A stretch of DNA of 64,000 bases from Persicimonas caeni (GCF_006517175.1 NZ_CP041186.1:3933074-3997073); one strand, 5' to 3'. Positions 1-8,304 are shown, counted from the stretch's first letter. Numbers and translations are program-made. Notes: generated by a model not told the origin, from the sequence alone.

Positions 1-1
1 C

Positions 2-610
2 CAGGTCGCCACCGCCTCATCGAAGGGCGTGCTGCGCGCCAACCTGAACAAGCTTCTGCCCACCCGTCTCGTCTGCGGCCCGGCCTTCTTGGACGATCGC
101 GCCAACCGTCTGCGTGACGAGATCGAAGAGTCCACCGAAGTGCTGCAGGCCGACGGTGGCGCCGCCGGTGGGCTGACCGGACTCCTGGGGCGTGTGAGCA
201 AGGAGGCCGCCCGCCGGCTCTTCTTCGACCCGCTCAGCCGCCAATTCGGCGGCAAGCTCGACACCGTCTACCTGATCGGCGGAAGCCTCTCCGACGAAGT
301 CACCGACGTCATCGATCGCACCGATCTCACCTTGTTGGGCGTCTGGGGCACGCCCGAGTGCGGGATCAGCCACATCGAGCGGCCCGGCGCGCGACGCCGG
401 GGTTCGGTGGGACGCCCCGTGCAGGGCTACGCCTGCAAGATCGACGGCGCCAAGCGCGGCGAGCCCGGCGAGATCTTGATCCGCTCCGAGGTGCTCTTCG
501 AGGGCTATTGGGATGGCGACGGGCCACGCACCGTCGACGCCAAGGGATGGCTGCATACCGGCACGCGCGGTCGCATCGAGAGCGGGTACTTGTACCTCCT
601 TCCCGACTGA
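2..610 (+). CDS. C-terminal fragment of an AMP-binding acyl-CoA synthetase (partial at window edge, truncated 3' end)
   Basis: The reading frame is open to the left window edge, so the start lies outside. The visible ~202 residues resemble the end of the large domain of long-chain acyl-CoA synthetases (ANL superfamily). A GGKLDTVYLIGGSLSD segment matches the strand after the core, WGTPECG sits where the YGxTE motif is expected, and GEILIRSEVLFEGYW matches the late A7 region. In normal family members GWLHTGD is followed by a hinge and a ~110-residue C-terminal lid domain with the catalytic Lys. Here the sequence reads LHTGTRGRIESGYLYLLPD and stops, so the conserved Asp of TGD is replaced and the lid domain is absent. 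It may be a decayed gene or a lidless homologue with another role. Family recognition is solid; activity is doubtful. Confidence 0.75.
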   Translation, partial: QVATASSKGVLRANLNKLLPTRLVCGPAFLDDRANRLRDEIEESTEVLQADGGAAGGLTGLLGRVSKEAARRLFFDPLSRQFGGKLDTVYLIGGSLSDEVTDVIDRTDLTLLGVWGTPECGISHIERPGARRRGSVGRPVQGYACKIDGAKRGEPGEILIRSEVLFEGYWDGDGPRTVDAKGWLHTGTRGRIESGYLYLLPD

Positions 611-749
611 TACCTGCCATTTCCTGCCCAGTTCCCTTGCCATTGCTCAATTCGGGGTTTACAACTAGCCTCGACTTCCGCAGAATAGCGGCGGTTTAGA
701 CCGGGCGGATTCGCCCCTGTACGTAGAAGAGTTTTTGAGGTTGAGAACA

Positions 750-1001
750 ATGGCTGACAAGCACGAAGAGCACGAAGGACCGATCCACCAGGCTGGCTGG
801 GTTTTCTATCTCACCGTCGCCGTTTGTTACGCGGTGCTGGCCCTGGTCATGTTCGCCAAATGGTCGGCCGATAGTGCCGAGATCGCCGACATCGTCAACG
901 TCTTCGCCATCCAAGCGGGCGTGCTCGCGGCGTTCATCGCAGTGTTCGGCGGCACCCTCTACCTCGCTAACAAGCTCGTCGGCGCCACCAGCGGCGATTG
1001 A
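750..1001 (+). CDS. Small two-span membrane protein of unknown function
   Basis: An 83-residue protein starting MADKHEEHEGP. A purine-rich GAGGTTGAG stretch lies just upstream of the ATG, which supports this start over an upstream in-frame TTG. A His/Glu-rich cytoplasmic N-terminus is followed by two hydrophobic helices (about residues 15-37 and 45-75) joined by a short acidic loop. The layout recalls small accessory subunits of respiratory oxidases, but no diagnostic motif is present and no oxidase gene is nearby, so no function is assigned. It is followed by a large polypurine/polypyrimidine hairpin that probably ends transcription. Confidence 0.6.
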   Translation: MADKHEEHEGPIHQAGWVFYLTVAVCYAVLALVMFAKWSADSAEIADIVNVFAIQAGVLAAFIAVFGGTLYLANKLVGATSGD

Positions 1002-1007
1002 CGGCAG

Positions 1008-1258
1008 CGAAAGAGCGAAAGAGTAAAGAAGCGAAAGAGTAAAGAAGCGAAAGAGTAAAGAAGCGAAAGAGTAAAGAAGTAAAAAAGTGAAAGAGCAACA
1101 ACGGGCATTAGGCTCGCTGTTGCTCTTTTGCTTTTTCGCTCTTTTGCTTTTTCGCTCTTTCGCTTCTTCGCTCTTTCGCTTCTTCGCTCTCTTGCTTCTT
1201 CGCTCTTTTGCTTCTTCGCTCTTTTGCTTCTTCGCTCTTTTGCTTTTTCGCTCTTCTA
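1008..1258. repeat. Long polypurine/polypyrimidine inverted repeat, probable bidirectional terminator
   Basis: Left arm: tandem ~16-bp units of the type GCGAAAGAGTAAAGAA. Right arm: tandem CGCTCTTTTGCTT-type units, the complement of the left arm. The centre contains GAGCAACA and TGTTGCTC flanking a short loop. The whole could fold into a hairpin of roughly 100 bp per arm. It lies between the small membrane gene and the convergent pssA gene. A one-sided AAAAGAGC array of the same flavour lies at 43110-43165. Confidence 0.7.
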
Positions 1259-1266
1259 CCCGCTGC

Positions 1267-1950
1267 TCACGGCTTCGGGATTTTGAGCGTGCCGCTGATC
1301 ATCGCGCAACCGCTCAAAAAGTACATCGTCGACAGCGGGTGCCAGCCCATGCCCAGGATCTCGACCGAGCCGAACCAGAAGTTGGCGCCGACCGCGCCCT
1401 GCGAGAACGCGATGACGAGGACGATCACCAGCACGATGCTCGTCGGGATCGGGGTGCCCTCGTAGTACTTGACCTTGCCGGAGGTCTCCTCGGTGAGTTC
1501 GGCTGCGGTGGCGTTGTAGCGGGCCAGACGGCTGATGCCGCAGGCGACGAAGAAGATGAGCACCGCCATGTCGAGTCCGCCGCGCATGCCCAGCGCCCAC
1601 GCCAGGACCGCCGGGGCGACGCCGAACGACACGATATCGGATAGGCTGTCGAGGTCGGGGCCGAGCATCGACTGCGCGCGGCGCCAGCGGGCCACGTAGC
1701 CGTCGAAGAAGTCCAAGATCAGCGCCACGGGCAGCAGGGCGAACGACACCCACAGATAGCCCACCTCGTGCTCGGAGGCGTAGCTGAGCGCCAAGAAGAT
1801 CGACGCGGTGCCACAGCTGGCGTTGCCCAGCGTGATCAGGTCGGCCAGCGAGAACTCGCGCAGCATCGAGAAGCGTCTTTTCTTCGCCTTTTCGCTTTCG
1901 GTGAGGGTGTTCGTCGGTGATTGCGCTGATTCTGGAGTGGTCTCGGACAT
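1267..1950 (-). CDS. pssA: CDP-diacylglycerol--serine O-phosphatidyltransferase
   Basis: A 227-residue integral membrane enzyme of the CDP-alcohol phosphotransferase family. It would transfer phosphatidyl from CDP-diacylglycerol to L-serine, giving phosphatidylserine, the precursor of phosphatidylethanolamine. The signature DGx2ARx8Gx3Dx3D is complete: DGYVAR, then G, then DLDSLSD, at about residues 83-105. Several hydrophobic helices follow. The N-terminal ~28 residues are polar and include a Lys-rich stretch (EKAKKRR). Length fits the bacterial type II PssA group. It lies 17 bp downstream of the end of the winged-helix membrane protein gene on the same strand, so the two may be co-transcribed. 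Other family members (for example PgsA) use the same motif; the PssA call rests on overall similarity. Confidence 0.88.
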   Translation of the reverse strand: MSETTPESAQSPTNTLTESEKAKKRRFSMLREFSLADLITLGNASCGTASIFLALSYASEHEVGYLWVSFALLPVALILDFFDGYVARWRRAQSMLGPDLDSLSDIVSFGVAPAVLAWALGMRGGLDMAVLIFFVACGISRLARYNATAAELTEETSGKVKYYEGTPIPTSIVLVIVLVIAFSQGAVGANFWFGSVEILGMGWHPLSTMYFLSGCAMISGTLKIPKP

Positions 1951-1967
1951 AAGCCGTCCCGGTCAAA

Positions 1968-3494
1968 TTAACTACGACTGACCTCGGCGGGGGCAGCCTG
2001 TTCGAACTCCATCTCGAAGACCTCGCCGCCGAGCTCGCGCGACAGGCGCCGATCGAATTCCTCCATCTCAGCGTCGTCGAGGCTCTTCTCTTCCTCGTCG
2101 GACGAGAAGACCGTCTTGCCGAAGACGACCTCGTTGGCCGCCGACTCGCGCGCGTCTTCGCCGGCCTCGAGCTCCTCGGCCACGCGCGGAAAGCGAAAGA
2201 CGGTGATCCCATCGTCGGTCACTTCAATATCACCATCATAACCCACGAGGAAGCCATCTTGAAACTTCTCGGGCACTGACGAGTCGGGCACCTGGCGAGC
2301 TTCGCCGTCGCGGGCCGACTGGAAGACGATCGACAGCGCGTCGCGACGCTCGTTCTCGACGGCAGCCTGCTGCTTGCGCTTGTTGTGGGAGAACTTCCGA
2401 AGCAGCGGGATCGCAAAGAAGAGCGTGCTGAAGACGAAAGGCACCCAGCCGAGCGCAATCTGTGCTCCCAGCGGCAAGCCGATGACTGCAAAGAGGATAA
2501 ACGCCGACATGGCCAAGTTAAAGCCGTTGAGCACCGAGATCCAGGTGTTCGACGAGCCCTTGTTGCTCGTGAAATCGGGCACGGAGACCTTGCGCTGCCA
2601 GATGGGCGGCAGGTCTTCGTAGCTGTCTCCCTCTTCGGCGGTGACCACCAATTCGTCGAAGCGGTAGACGAGCACGCCGTCGTCGCTGACGTCGACGTCG
2701 CCGTTGAACCTCACGATGCTCGCGGTGAGCGCGTTTTCGGCTTCCTGGAGGGTCTGGCCGGTGCGCGAGGCCCACTCGGCGGCGGTGATGCGCCCGTTTC
2801 GGCTGCGCACGAACTGCGCGAATGCGCGCTCCGGGCCCAGCGGGTCGGTCTTGGCTTCTTCGGGGCCGAACAAGTAGTGGAAAATCTTCTGGTAAAACGG
2901 CTTCGACGGCTTTTTGCGCTCACGCTCGCCCATGCCCCCGAAGAGGCCGCGTCGGCGTCCGTAGCCGCGCCCGTAGCCGCGGTCGTAGCGAGGTCCGCTG
3001 AAGATATTCCACCAGAACATGAACTCGAGAAAGCGCGCCACGAGCAGAAACGGCAGGATGCCGATCTGGCCGCCGCCGTCGCGGTCGTCCGACTGCATGC
3101 TCGCCGCAAAGCCGGCGATGCCGACGGCGACCAGAAGCAGCACGAAGAGCACGGTGTAGCCGACGAGCATGACCATCGTCCACACCTTGAAGAAGGCGAC
3201 GAACGCCTTCCACAGCCCCTGCTTGAAGCTGCGCCAGGCCTTGCCAGGCTGGGCGCCGCGGCGCTGGAACTTCGGGTCGAACCGGTAGCGAAGGTTGCCC
3301 TCGTCGTCGACGTCGAGGTGGCTCTTGTACAGCGTGAGCATGTGCCGAAGCGCCATCTCGGTCTGGTCGTAACCCAGCCCAGTGTCCGCGGCCACGTCGC
3401 CGGCGGTGGCAACCCCGTCGCGCTTTTTGAGGCTGCCGAGGATGCGCTCCTCGACCTTGTGGTTGAGTTGGATGTCGTTGGACGTTTCGGTCAT
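1968..3494 (-). CDS. Membrane protein with three winged-helix-like repeats
   Basis: A 508-residue protein in which one module occurs three times. The module has a helical stretch resembling a winged helix and ends in a hairpin with acidic turn and YRF/FRF: DVDDEGNLRYRF (about residue 60), DVSDDGVLVYRF (about 270) and EVTDDGITVFRF (about 435). Hydrophobic spans lie near 105-133, 145-165 and 322-368. A Gly/Tyr/Arg-rich loop (PRYDRGYGRGYG) lies near residue 170. The C-terminus is strongly acidic. The repeat-plus-membrane layout reminds me of a plastid/cyanobacterial family loosely tied to iron-sulfur cluster metabolism, but that is recall, not a search result. It lies just upstream of pssA on the same strand. 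Function unknown. Confidence 0.65.
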   Translation of the reverse strand: MTETSNDIQLNHKVEERILGSLKKRDGVATAGDVAADTGLGYDQTEMALRHMLTLYKSHLDVDDEGNLRYRFDPKFQRRGAQPGKAWRSFKQGLWKAFVAFFKVWTMVMLVGYTVLFVLLLVAVGIAGFAASMQSDDRDGGGQIGILPFLLVARFLEFMFWWNIFSGPRYDRGYGRGYGRRRGLFGGMGERERKKPSKPFYQKIFHYLFGPEEAKTDPLGPERAFAQFVRSRNGRITAAEWASRTGQTLQEAENALTASIVRFNGDVDVSDDGVLVYRFDELVVTAEEGDSYEDLPPIWQRKVSVPDFTSNKGSSNTWISVLNGFNLAMSAFILFAVIGLPLGAQIALGWVPFVFSTLFFAIPLLRKFSHNKRKQQAAVENERRDALSIVFQSARDGEARQVPDSSVPEKFQDGFLVGYDGDIEVTDDGITVFRFPRVAEELEAGEDARESAANEVVFGKTVFSSDEEEKSLDDAEMEEFDRRLSRELGGEVFEMEFEQAAPAEVSRS

Positions 3495-3561
3495 ATGGAC
3501 TGCTCGACGTTAACTGTTGGGTGTTCGCGTCGAAGATAAACAAATGTCATTAGATTGAAAT

Positions 3562-4323
3562 TCAGTCTTCGAAGCTCCCACCACGCCCAGCCCCTTCTGC
3601 AAACCGCGTTGCCCCCTCGCGCGCCCCGGCGTCGAGCGACTCCAGCCCCCGCCGGAACTCGTTGGCCATCGCCTCGTCGAGCGTCATGCCGAATTGCTCG
3701 TAGGCCGACAGCCGGTCGTTATTCATGCACACCTGCGGGAAGTCGGCGATACGCCGGGCGAGCGCCTCGGCGGCTTCGCGAGAGGTGCCGGAGGGGACGA
3801 CGCGGTTGACGAGTCCCATCTGCAGCGCCTCGTCGGCCTCGACCGGCCGGCCGGTCACGATCAGATCGAGCGCGCGGCTCAGGCCGATGAGCCTGGGCAG
3901 CCGCACGGTGCCTCCGTCGATGAGCGGGACGCCCCAGCGCCGGCAAAAGACGCCCAGAATGGCGTCCTCGTCGGCCACGCGCAGGTCGCACCACAGGGCG
4001 AGCTCGAGCCCGCCGGCGACCGCGTGACCCGCGATGGAGGCGATGACCGGTTTGTTAAGGAGCATGCGCGACGGCCCCATGGGCCCGTCGCCGTCCGGGG
4101 CGAGTCGGTTGGGGTTGCCCTCGGAGAACGCCTTGAGGTCGGCGCCCGAGCAAAACGTGCCGTGCTCGCCGTGCAACACGGCCACGCGCGCCTCGTCGTC
4201 GGCCTCGAACGCGCGAAACGCGTCCGCCAGCGCCTCGGCGGTCTGCCGGTCCACGGCATTGCGGCGCTCCTTGCGGTCGAGCACCACGGTCCAAATTTGC
4301 CCATTCTTCTCTACATCAACCAT
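3562..4323 (-). CDS. Enoyl-CoA hydratase/isomerase (crotonase) family protein
   Basis: A 253-residue crotonase-fold protein. The first oxyanion-hole motif is FCSGADLKAF near residue 58 and the second is AGHAVAGGLELALWCDL near residue 100. The Glu in GGLELA corresponds to Glu144 of rat mitochondrial enoyl-CoA hydratase. The second catalytic Glu (Glu164, in FGQPE) aligns with Cys in LGVFCRRWGVPL, so classic hydration chemistry is unlikely. The protein could be an isomerase, a hydrolase or another crotonase. The downstream segment GVPLIDGGTVRLPRLIG is typical of many bacterial members annotated only as enoyl-CoA hydratase. Length is normal. It lies between genes on the same strand with gaps over 60 bp on each side, so it may be transcribed alone. 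Confidence 0.85.
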   Translation of the reverse strand: MVDVEKNGQIWTVVLDRKERRNAVDRQTAEALADAFRAFEADDEARVAVLHGEHGTFCSGADLKAFSEGNPNRLAPDGDGPMGPSRMLLNKPVIASIAGHAVAGGLELALWCDLRVADEDAILGVFCRRWGVPLIDGGTVRLPRLIGLSRALDLIVTGRPVEADEALQMGLVNRVVPSGTSREAAEALARRIADFPQVCMNNDRLSAYEQFGMTLDEAMANEFRRGLESLDAGAREGATRFAEGAGRGGSFED

Positions 4324-4444
4324 TCGATCCTCATTTGGGCAAGGGGCTCCTCCCTGCGGCGTCTAGCCGGGGGAGGTGCCGAGCGCAAGCTGCTGCAGGT
4401 AGCGACGCGCGAGGCGGAGGGGCCGCCTCAACAAGCAAGGGGCT

Positions 4445-5473
4445 TCACTTCTCGACCCGTTTCGCCATATCCACCGCCAGCTCGATCGCGTAGCGCATCG
4501 ACCCTGCGTCGGCCACGCCCCATCCGGCGATGTCGTAGGCGGTGCCGTGGTCGACCGAGGTGCGCACCACGGGCAGGCCCAGCGTGATATTGGCCGACTC
4601 GCCGAAGTGCATGAGCTTCAGTGGGATGAGGCCCTGGTCGTGGTAGATGCACACCACTGCGTCGAAGGGCTGGCGCCCGCCGCGGTAGCGCGCGAAGAGG
4701 GTGTCGGCCGAGTAGGGCCCGGAGAGCTCGACGCTGTCGGAGAGCTCGTCGGCCAGCTTGTTGACCACCGGCCGGATGATCTCGCCTTCCTCCACGCCCA
4801 TCACGCCCATCTCACCGGCGTGCGGGTTGAGCCCGCACACCGCGATATTGGGTTGCTTGACCCCGAAGAGCCGTTCGAGATCGGCGGCGGTGGTGCGAAT
4901 GACTGCCTCCAAGCGGGGCGGCCTGAGCTGCTCGCTCACCCGCGAGATGGGCACGTGCGTGGTCACCAGCGCCACGCGCAGGCGCGGGCCGGCCAGCATC
5001 ATGACGTGCTCGGGGGCGTCGAAGGCCTCGGCCAGAATCTCGGTGTGGCCCACCGGAGGCATGTCGATGGTGCGGAAGAGCTCTTTGGTCCACGGGGCGG
5101 TGACGATCGCGCCGATCTCACCCTCCTGGGCGGCGGTGACCACGCTGTGGAACGCAGCCAGTTGCAGCTGCGCCGAGCGCGCGTCGCGTTCGCCGAAGGG
5201 GATATGGGCGGCGTCGAGGTTGGGCAGGACGTCGATCACGCCGATGGCGCCCGGCTCGACGGTGTCGTCGGGGCCGTGCAGTGTGTCGAATTTGCTGATG
5301 AGCGGGGTGTAGCCGGTGACCGCCTTGACCAGCAGGCGGTCGGTGCGCTCGAGCACCTGACGGCTGCCGAAGACGACCGGCTCGATCCCGTCGGCCAGCG
5401 GCTCTTGGAGCGCCTTGAGGATGACCTCGGGGCCGATGCCTGCCGGATCACCGATTGTGATGCCGATCTTCAT
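4445..5473 (-). CDS. pdxA: 4-hydroxythreonine-4-phosphate dehydrogenase
   Basis: A 342-residue NAD-dependent dehydrogenase of the pyridoxal phosphate biosynthesis pathway. It oxidises 4-phosphohydroxy-L-threonine; the product condenses with deoxyxylulose phosphate through PdxJ. Family signatures are visible: an N-terminal TIGDPAGIGPEV, GLNPHAGEMGVMG with the metal-binding His, and YHDQGLIPLKLMHF followed by TSVDHGTAYDIAG. The ATG lies 23 bp after the surA stop, so it is very likely the third gene of the PPIase-surA-pdxA operon. The surA-pdxA neighbourhood is also found in Escherichia coli. Length is normal and no key motif is missing. Confidence 0.95.
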   Translation of the reverse strand: MKIGITIGDPAGIGPEVILKALQEPLADGIEPVVFGSRQVLERTDRLLVKAVTGYTPLISKFDTLHGPDDTVEPGAIGVIDVLPNLDAAHIPFGERDARSAQLQLAAFHSVVTAAQEGEIGAIVTAPWTKELFRTIDMPPVGHTEILAEAFDAPEHVMMLAGPRLRVALVTTHVPISRVSEQLRPPRLEAVIRTTAADLERLFGVKQPNIAVCGLNPHAGEMGVMGVEEGEIIRPVVNKLADELSDSVELSGPYSADTLFARYRGGRQPFDAVVCIYHDQGLIPLKLMHFGESANITLGLPVVRTSVDHGTAYDIAGWGVADAGSMRYAIELAVDMAKRVEK

Positions 5474-5496
5474 GGGGCCTCGTCAGTGGGCTCGCG

Positions 5497-6486
5497 CTAG
5501 TATCGGACCTGGACAAGCGAGCGCGCCCGCAGGTTCTGGAGGTAGGCTTGCAGCTGGCGCTCGACGGCCTTTTGTTGCAGCTCGGCGCGAAGCTGGGCTT
5601 TGCGCTCCTCGGCGGCGCCGTCTTCGCGGTACTCGACGTCTTCGACCTTGATGACGTGGAAGCCAAACTGGGTGCGCACGACGTCGGACAGCTCGCCCTT
5701 GTCGAGCGCGAAGGCCGCCTTCTCGAAGTCGGGGTCGAGGTCGCCCTGCGAGAAGGTGCCCAGGTACCCTCCCTGTTCGGCCGACGGGCCCTGGCTGTAC
5801 TTTTTGGCGGCTTCGCCGAAGTCGGTGCCGTTTTGGACGGCCTTCTGGGCCTCGATGGCCTGCTTGCGCGCCTTCTCGAGGGCCTGGGCGGAGTCGTTCT
5901 CGGGGCGCACCAGGATGTGGCGCACCTCGATATACTTGGACTGGGCGCCCGAGTTGCCGAAGCGCTTTTTGTAGAGCGCGTCGACCTCTTCGTCGGAGAC
6001 CGACACCTGGCTGCCGACCTTGACCTTGACCAGGCGCAGCTTGAGCAGGTTCTGGCGGATCATCTCGCGGTAGGCGTCGTAGGACATGCCGTACTGGCTG
6101 ATCATCTGGCGGAACTGCTCTTCGCTCATCTGCTGTTGCTGGCGCGTGTAGGCCAGCCACTGGTCGACCTGCTCGTCGGAGACGCTCAAGTCGAGCTTGT
6201 CGGCCTCCTGCAACAAGAGCTTACGCTCGACGAGATCGTCGAGGACCTTGTCGTAGATCTGCTCTCGCTGCTGGGGATTTTCGAGCGCGCTCGGATCGAT
6301 GCCGTTCTGGAGCATGAACGGCGTGGCGGCCTGCTTGAGCTCGTAGAACGTGACGATGTCGTTGTTGATGCGCGCCACGATGCGGTCGATGATCTCGGCG
6401 TCGGCCGTCGCCGGCGTGGCCACGGTCGCGAGGCCACCGGCGCTCAGGCAGGCGGCGATCAACAGGATGCGGGTCAACGTTTTCAT
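5497..6486 (-). CDS. surA: SurA-like periplasmic peptidyl-prolyl isomerase/chaperone
   Basis: A 329-residue secreted protein. A signal peptide (LLIAACLSAGGLATVATPATADA) precedes EIIDRIVARINNDIVTFYEL, the typical SurA N-terminal chaperone segment. A single parvulin domain follows: RHILVRPEND near residue 185, then FGEAAKKYSQGPSAEQGG and LGTFSQGDLDPDFEKAAFAL, ending in VRTQFGFHVIKVEDV. E. coli SurA has two parvulin domains; this protein has one, common outside gammaproteobacteria. The likely role is folding of outer-membrane proteins in the periplasm. The start overlaps the stop of the upstream PPIase lipoprotein gene by 4 nt (ATGA), showing translational coupling, and pdxA follows after 23 bp. 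Confidence 0.9.
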   Translation of the reverse strand: MKTLTRILLIAACLSAGGLATVATPATADAEIIDRIVARINNDIVTFYELKQAATPFMLQNGIDPSALENPQQREQIYDKVLDDLVERKLLLQEADKLDLSVSDEQVDQWLAYTRQQQQMSEEQFRQMISQYGMSYDAYREMIRQNLLKLRLVKVKVGSQVSVSDEEVDALYKKRFGNSGAQSKYIEVRHILVRPENDSAQALEKARKQAIEAQKAVQNGTDFGEAAKKYSQGPSAEQGGYLGTFSQGDLDPDFEKAAFALDKGELSDVVRTQFGFHVIKVEDVEYREDGAAEERKAQLRAELQQKAVERQLQAYLQNLRARSLVQVRY

Positions 6487-7550
6487 GGTGTCGGTTTCGT
6501 CTCGTCAGGAACCGTATCGCTTCGCAGATTCTTCGGCGTCTCAAACGCCTCTTCGGTGCGTAGCGGGATATCTTCTGCGCGTCGAGTGCCCAGCTTCTCC
6601 GGCGCTTCGACGCCCTCGGCCACCTTCGGGTGGCGCTCGATCGTTGCTTTTTGTCGAAGCTCGGCGACGTAGTCGTCGACGAGCTGTTGCTTTCGTTTCT
6701 CGTACAGCTTGTTTCGAATCTCCCCCGACGCCTCCGCCAGCGGCGTGACGTGCTCGTCGCGTTCATCGAAGAAGGTAGCCAGCGCCCAGCCACCGTCGAC
6801 CGCAAAGACCGGCGTCACCTGCCCCTGCTGGGCGAGTGCCCAGGCTTGCTCGGCGACGGCCGGGCGCTGCGTCTCGGTGTCCGGAGCCCCGACGAACCCG
6901 ATATCGCCGCCCTCGCGGGCGACCGCGCGGTCGGTCGAGTAGCGCGCCGCCGCCTTGCGAAATTCGATGATCGGCTCTTCGGCGGTGGCCATCTGCTCGA
7001 GGATGCGACCGCGCGCCTTCTCGGCGTTGTCGCGCGTGTCGAACTCGATGAGCGCCACGCGGCGCGCCTTCGGCGTGTGGAAATCGTCGCGGTGCGCCTC
7101 GTAATACTGCTCGACGGCCGCCTCGTCGATGTCCTCCATCGACAACCGCTCGTGGATGACCTCGCTCAGCAGGCGCTCGGCGAGTGTGTCCTTCATGGCC
7201 GAGAGGACCGCGGCGCGCGTGCCCAGGCCCTCTTCCTCGGCCACGTCGGCCATCACCTCGAATTGGGCGATGCTGTCGAGGTACTCCTTCTTCTTCTCGA
7301 TCGTCGCAAACCGCGCCCGCGCAAACTCGGGGAGCGCCTGCAAGCGCCGGTTGAACTCGCCGAGCGTGATCTCCTCGCCGTCAACGACGACGACCGGCTC
7401 CTTTTCGATCTCGGCAGTCGCCTTCGGCTGCTCGCTGCGGTCGATCTCGCCGCGAAGTTGCGCCTCCGAGGGCTTCTCGGGCGCGCAACCCGCCGAGGCG
7501 ATGAGGGCCAGCGTGGTGACTGCCAGGTATGTGCGAAACCGCGATTTCAT
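6483..7550 (-). CDS. Parvulin-type peptidyl-prolyl isomerase lipoprotein
   Basis: A 355-residue PpiC/PrsA-like protein. The N-terminus MKSRFRTYLAVTTLALIASAGC gives a lipoprotein signal peptide with Cys at the lipobox end. A SurA_N-like helical region (TLGEFNRRLQALPEFARARF, EYLDSIAQFEVMAD) precedes a parvulin domain beginning ARRVALIEFDT with AARYSTDRAVAREGGDIGFV and ending GWALATFFDERD. It probably acts as a membrane-anchored periplasmic foldase for envelope proteins with the coupled SurA. The 3' end overlaps surA by 4 nt. In several deltaproteobacteria this gene pair follows mfd directly; here mfd is about 3 kb upstream with an accessory island between. Confidence 0.85.
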   Translation of the reverse strand: MKSRFRTYLAVTTLALIASAGCAPEKPSEAQLRGEIDRSEQPKATAEIEKEPVVVVDGEEITLGEFNRRLQALPEFARARFATIEKKKEYLDSIAQFEVMADVAEEEGLGTRAAVLSAMKDTLAERLLSEVIHERLSMEDIDEAAVEQYYEAHRDDFHTPKARRVALIEFDTRDNAEKARGRILEQMATAEEPIIEFRKAAARYSTDRAVAREGGDIGFVGAPDTETQRPAVAEQAWALAQQGQVTPVFAVDGGWALATFFDERDEHVTPLAEASGEIRNKLYEKRKQQLVDDYVAELRQKATIERHPKVAEGVEAPEKLGTRRAEDIPLRTEEAFETPKNLRSDTVPDETKPTP

Positions 7551-7670
7551 AAGCTGAGGCGTCTACTTCGACGGGCGGGGTCTGCCCCGTCCCGTTCCAC
7601 CAACAGTGCTCGGGGGGCAATTGATTCCAAGCTATGGTCTAGCACCGATCGGCCGATCTGTGAAATGAAG

Positions 7671-7830
7671 GCAGGCTATTTGCGGCGAGGGCAAACGACG
7701 CCCCCGACAAACGACGAGTCGAGGGTCGACTCATCAACCACACGAGTTGCGAGGGATCGACCCTCAAATTGTCGTTTGCGCCGTCGTGCAGGCGCCTCTA
7801 ATAGCGAGCGCCAAAACCCCGCAAGGCCAC
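7671..7830. repeat. Palindromic dispersed element, copy A
   Basis: Left arm GGCTATTTGCGGCGAGGGC with CAAACGACG matches the reverse complement of the right arm (CTCAAATTGTCGTTTG, then GCGCCTCTAATAGCGAGCGC and GCAAGGCC). This is one of six related palindromes found at 7.7, 19.6, 35.9, 40.1, 48.3 and 55.2 kb, all outside genes. Confidence 0.7.
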
Positions 7831-7837
7831 GGTTTAT

Positions 7838-8300
7838 ACGCCTCGTCGGGGAACCCGCCTCGTCGGGGAACCTGGTTCCCTGACGCCCGGGTTCCCTGAC
7901 GCCCGGGGCGAGCGATATTACTTCGAGCCAGACCATCTTGGTCTGGGCAAGCGAGTGAAGCGAGCGCGCGCCGCGCCTTCTGCGGCGCCTCGGTAGCCCC
8001 GGGCGACGCGAAGCGAGTCCGGGGGAGGGCGCGCGAATCATCGAGGCGTGGGTGTCGGACGAGTTGCGACGTCTTGGGTTGTCCTATAGTTGCGTTTGGG
8101 GTGGTTGTGGCTCACCCGGGACTCCCTTCGCTACGCTACGGTCGCCCCGGGCTACCGAGGCCTCAGCAAACGACGCTTCGGCGCGGCTCCCGAGGGTCGC
8201 CTTAGGCTCGCAAACCCGAGGGGCGCCTTAGGCTCGCAAACCCGCACCAAATGGGCTTCGTCGGGGAACCTGGTTCCCTTACGCTGCGGGGCGCCTCAGG
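7838..8300. repeat. Mosaic of short GC-rich repeats without genes
   Basis: This stretch upstream of the PPIase operon holds only short repeats. CCTCGTCGGGGAACC occurs twice in tandem near 7845-7875 and a CTTCGTCGGGGAACC variant lies near 8258. GGTTCCCTGACGCCCGGG occurs twice in tandem near 7879-7904. The arms GGGAACC/GGTTCCC can pair. CTTAGGCTCGCAAACCCG is duplicated near 8200-8243. No supported coding frame is present; open frames here lack a ribosome binding site and family similarity. Confidence 0.6.
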
Positions 8301-8304
8301 CGCA

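Noticed and set aside
7676-8041. A minus-strand open frame of 121 codons
   Set aside because: It consists entirely of the palindromic element and mosaic repeats.
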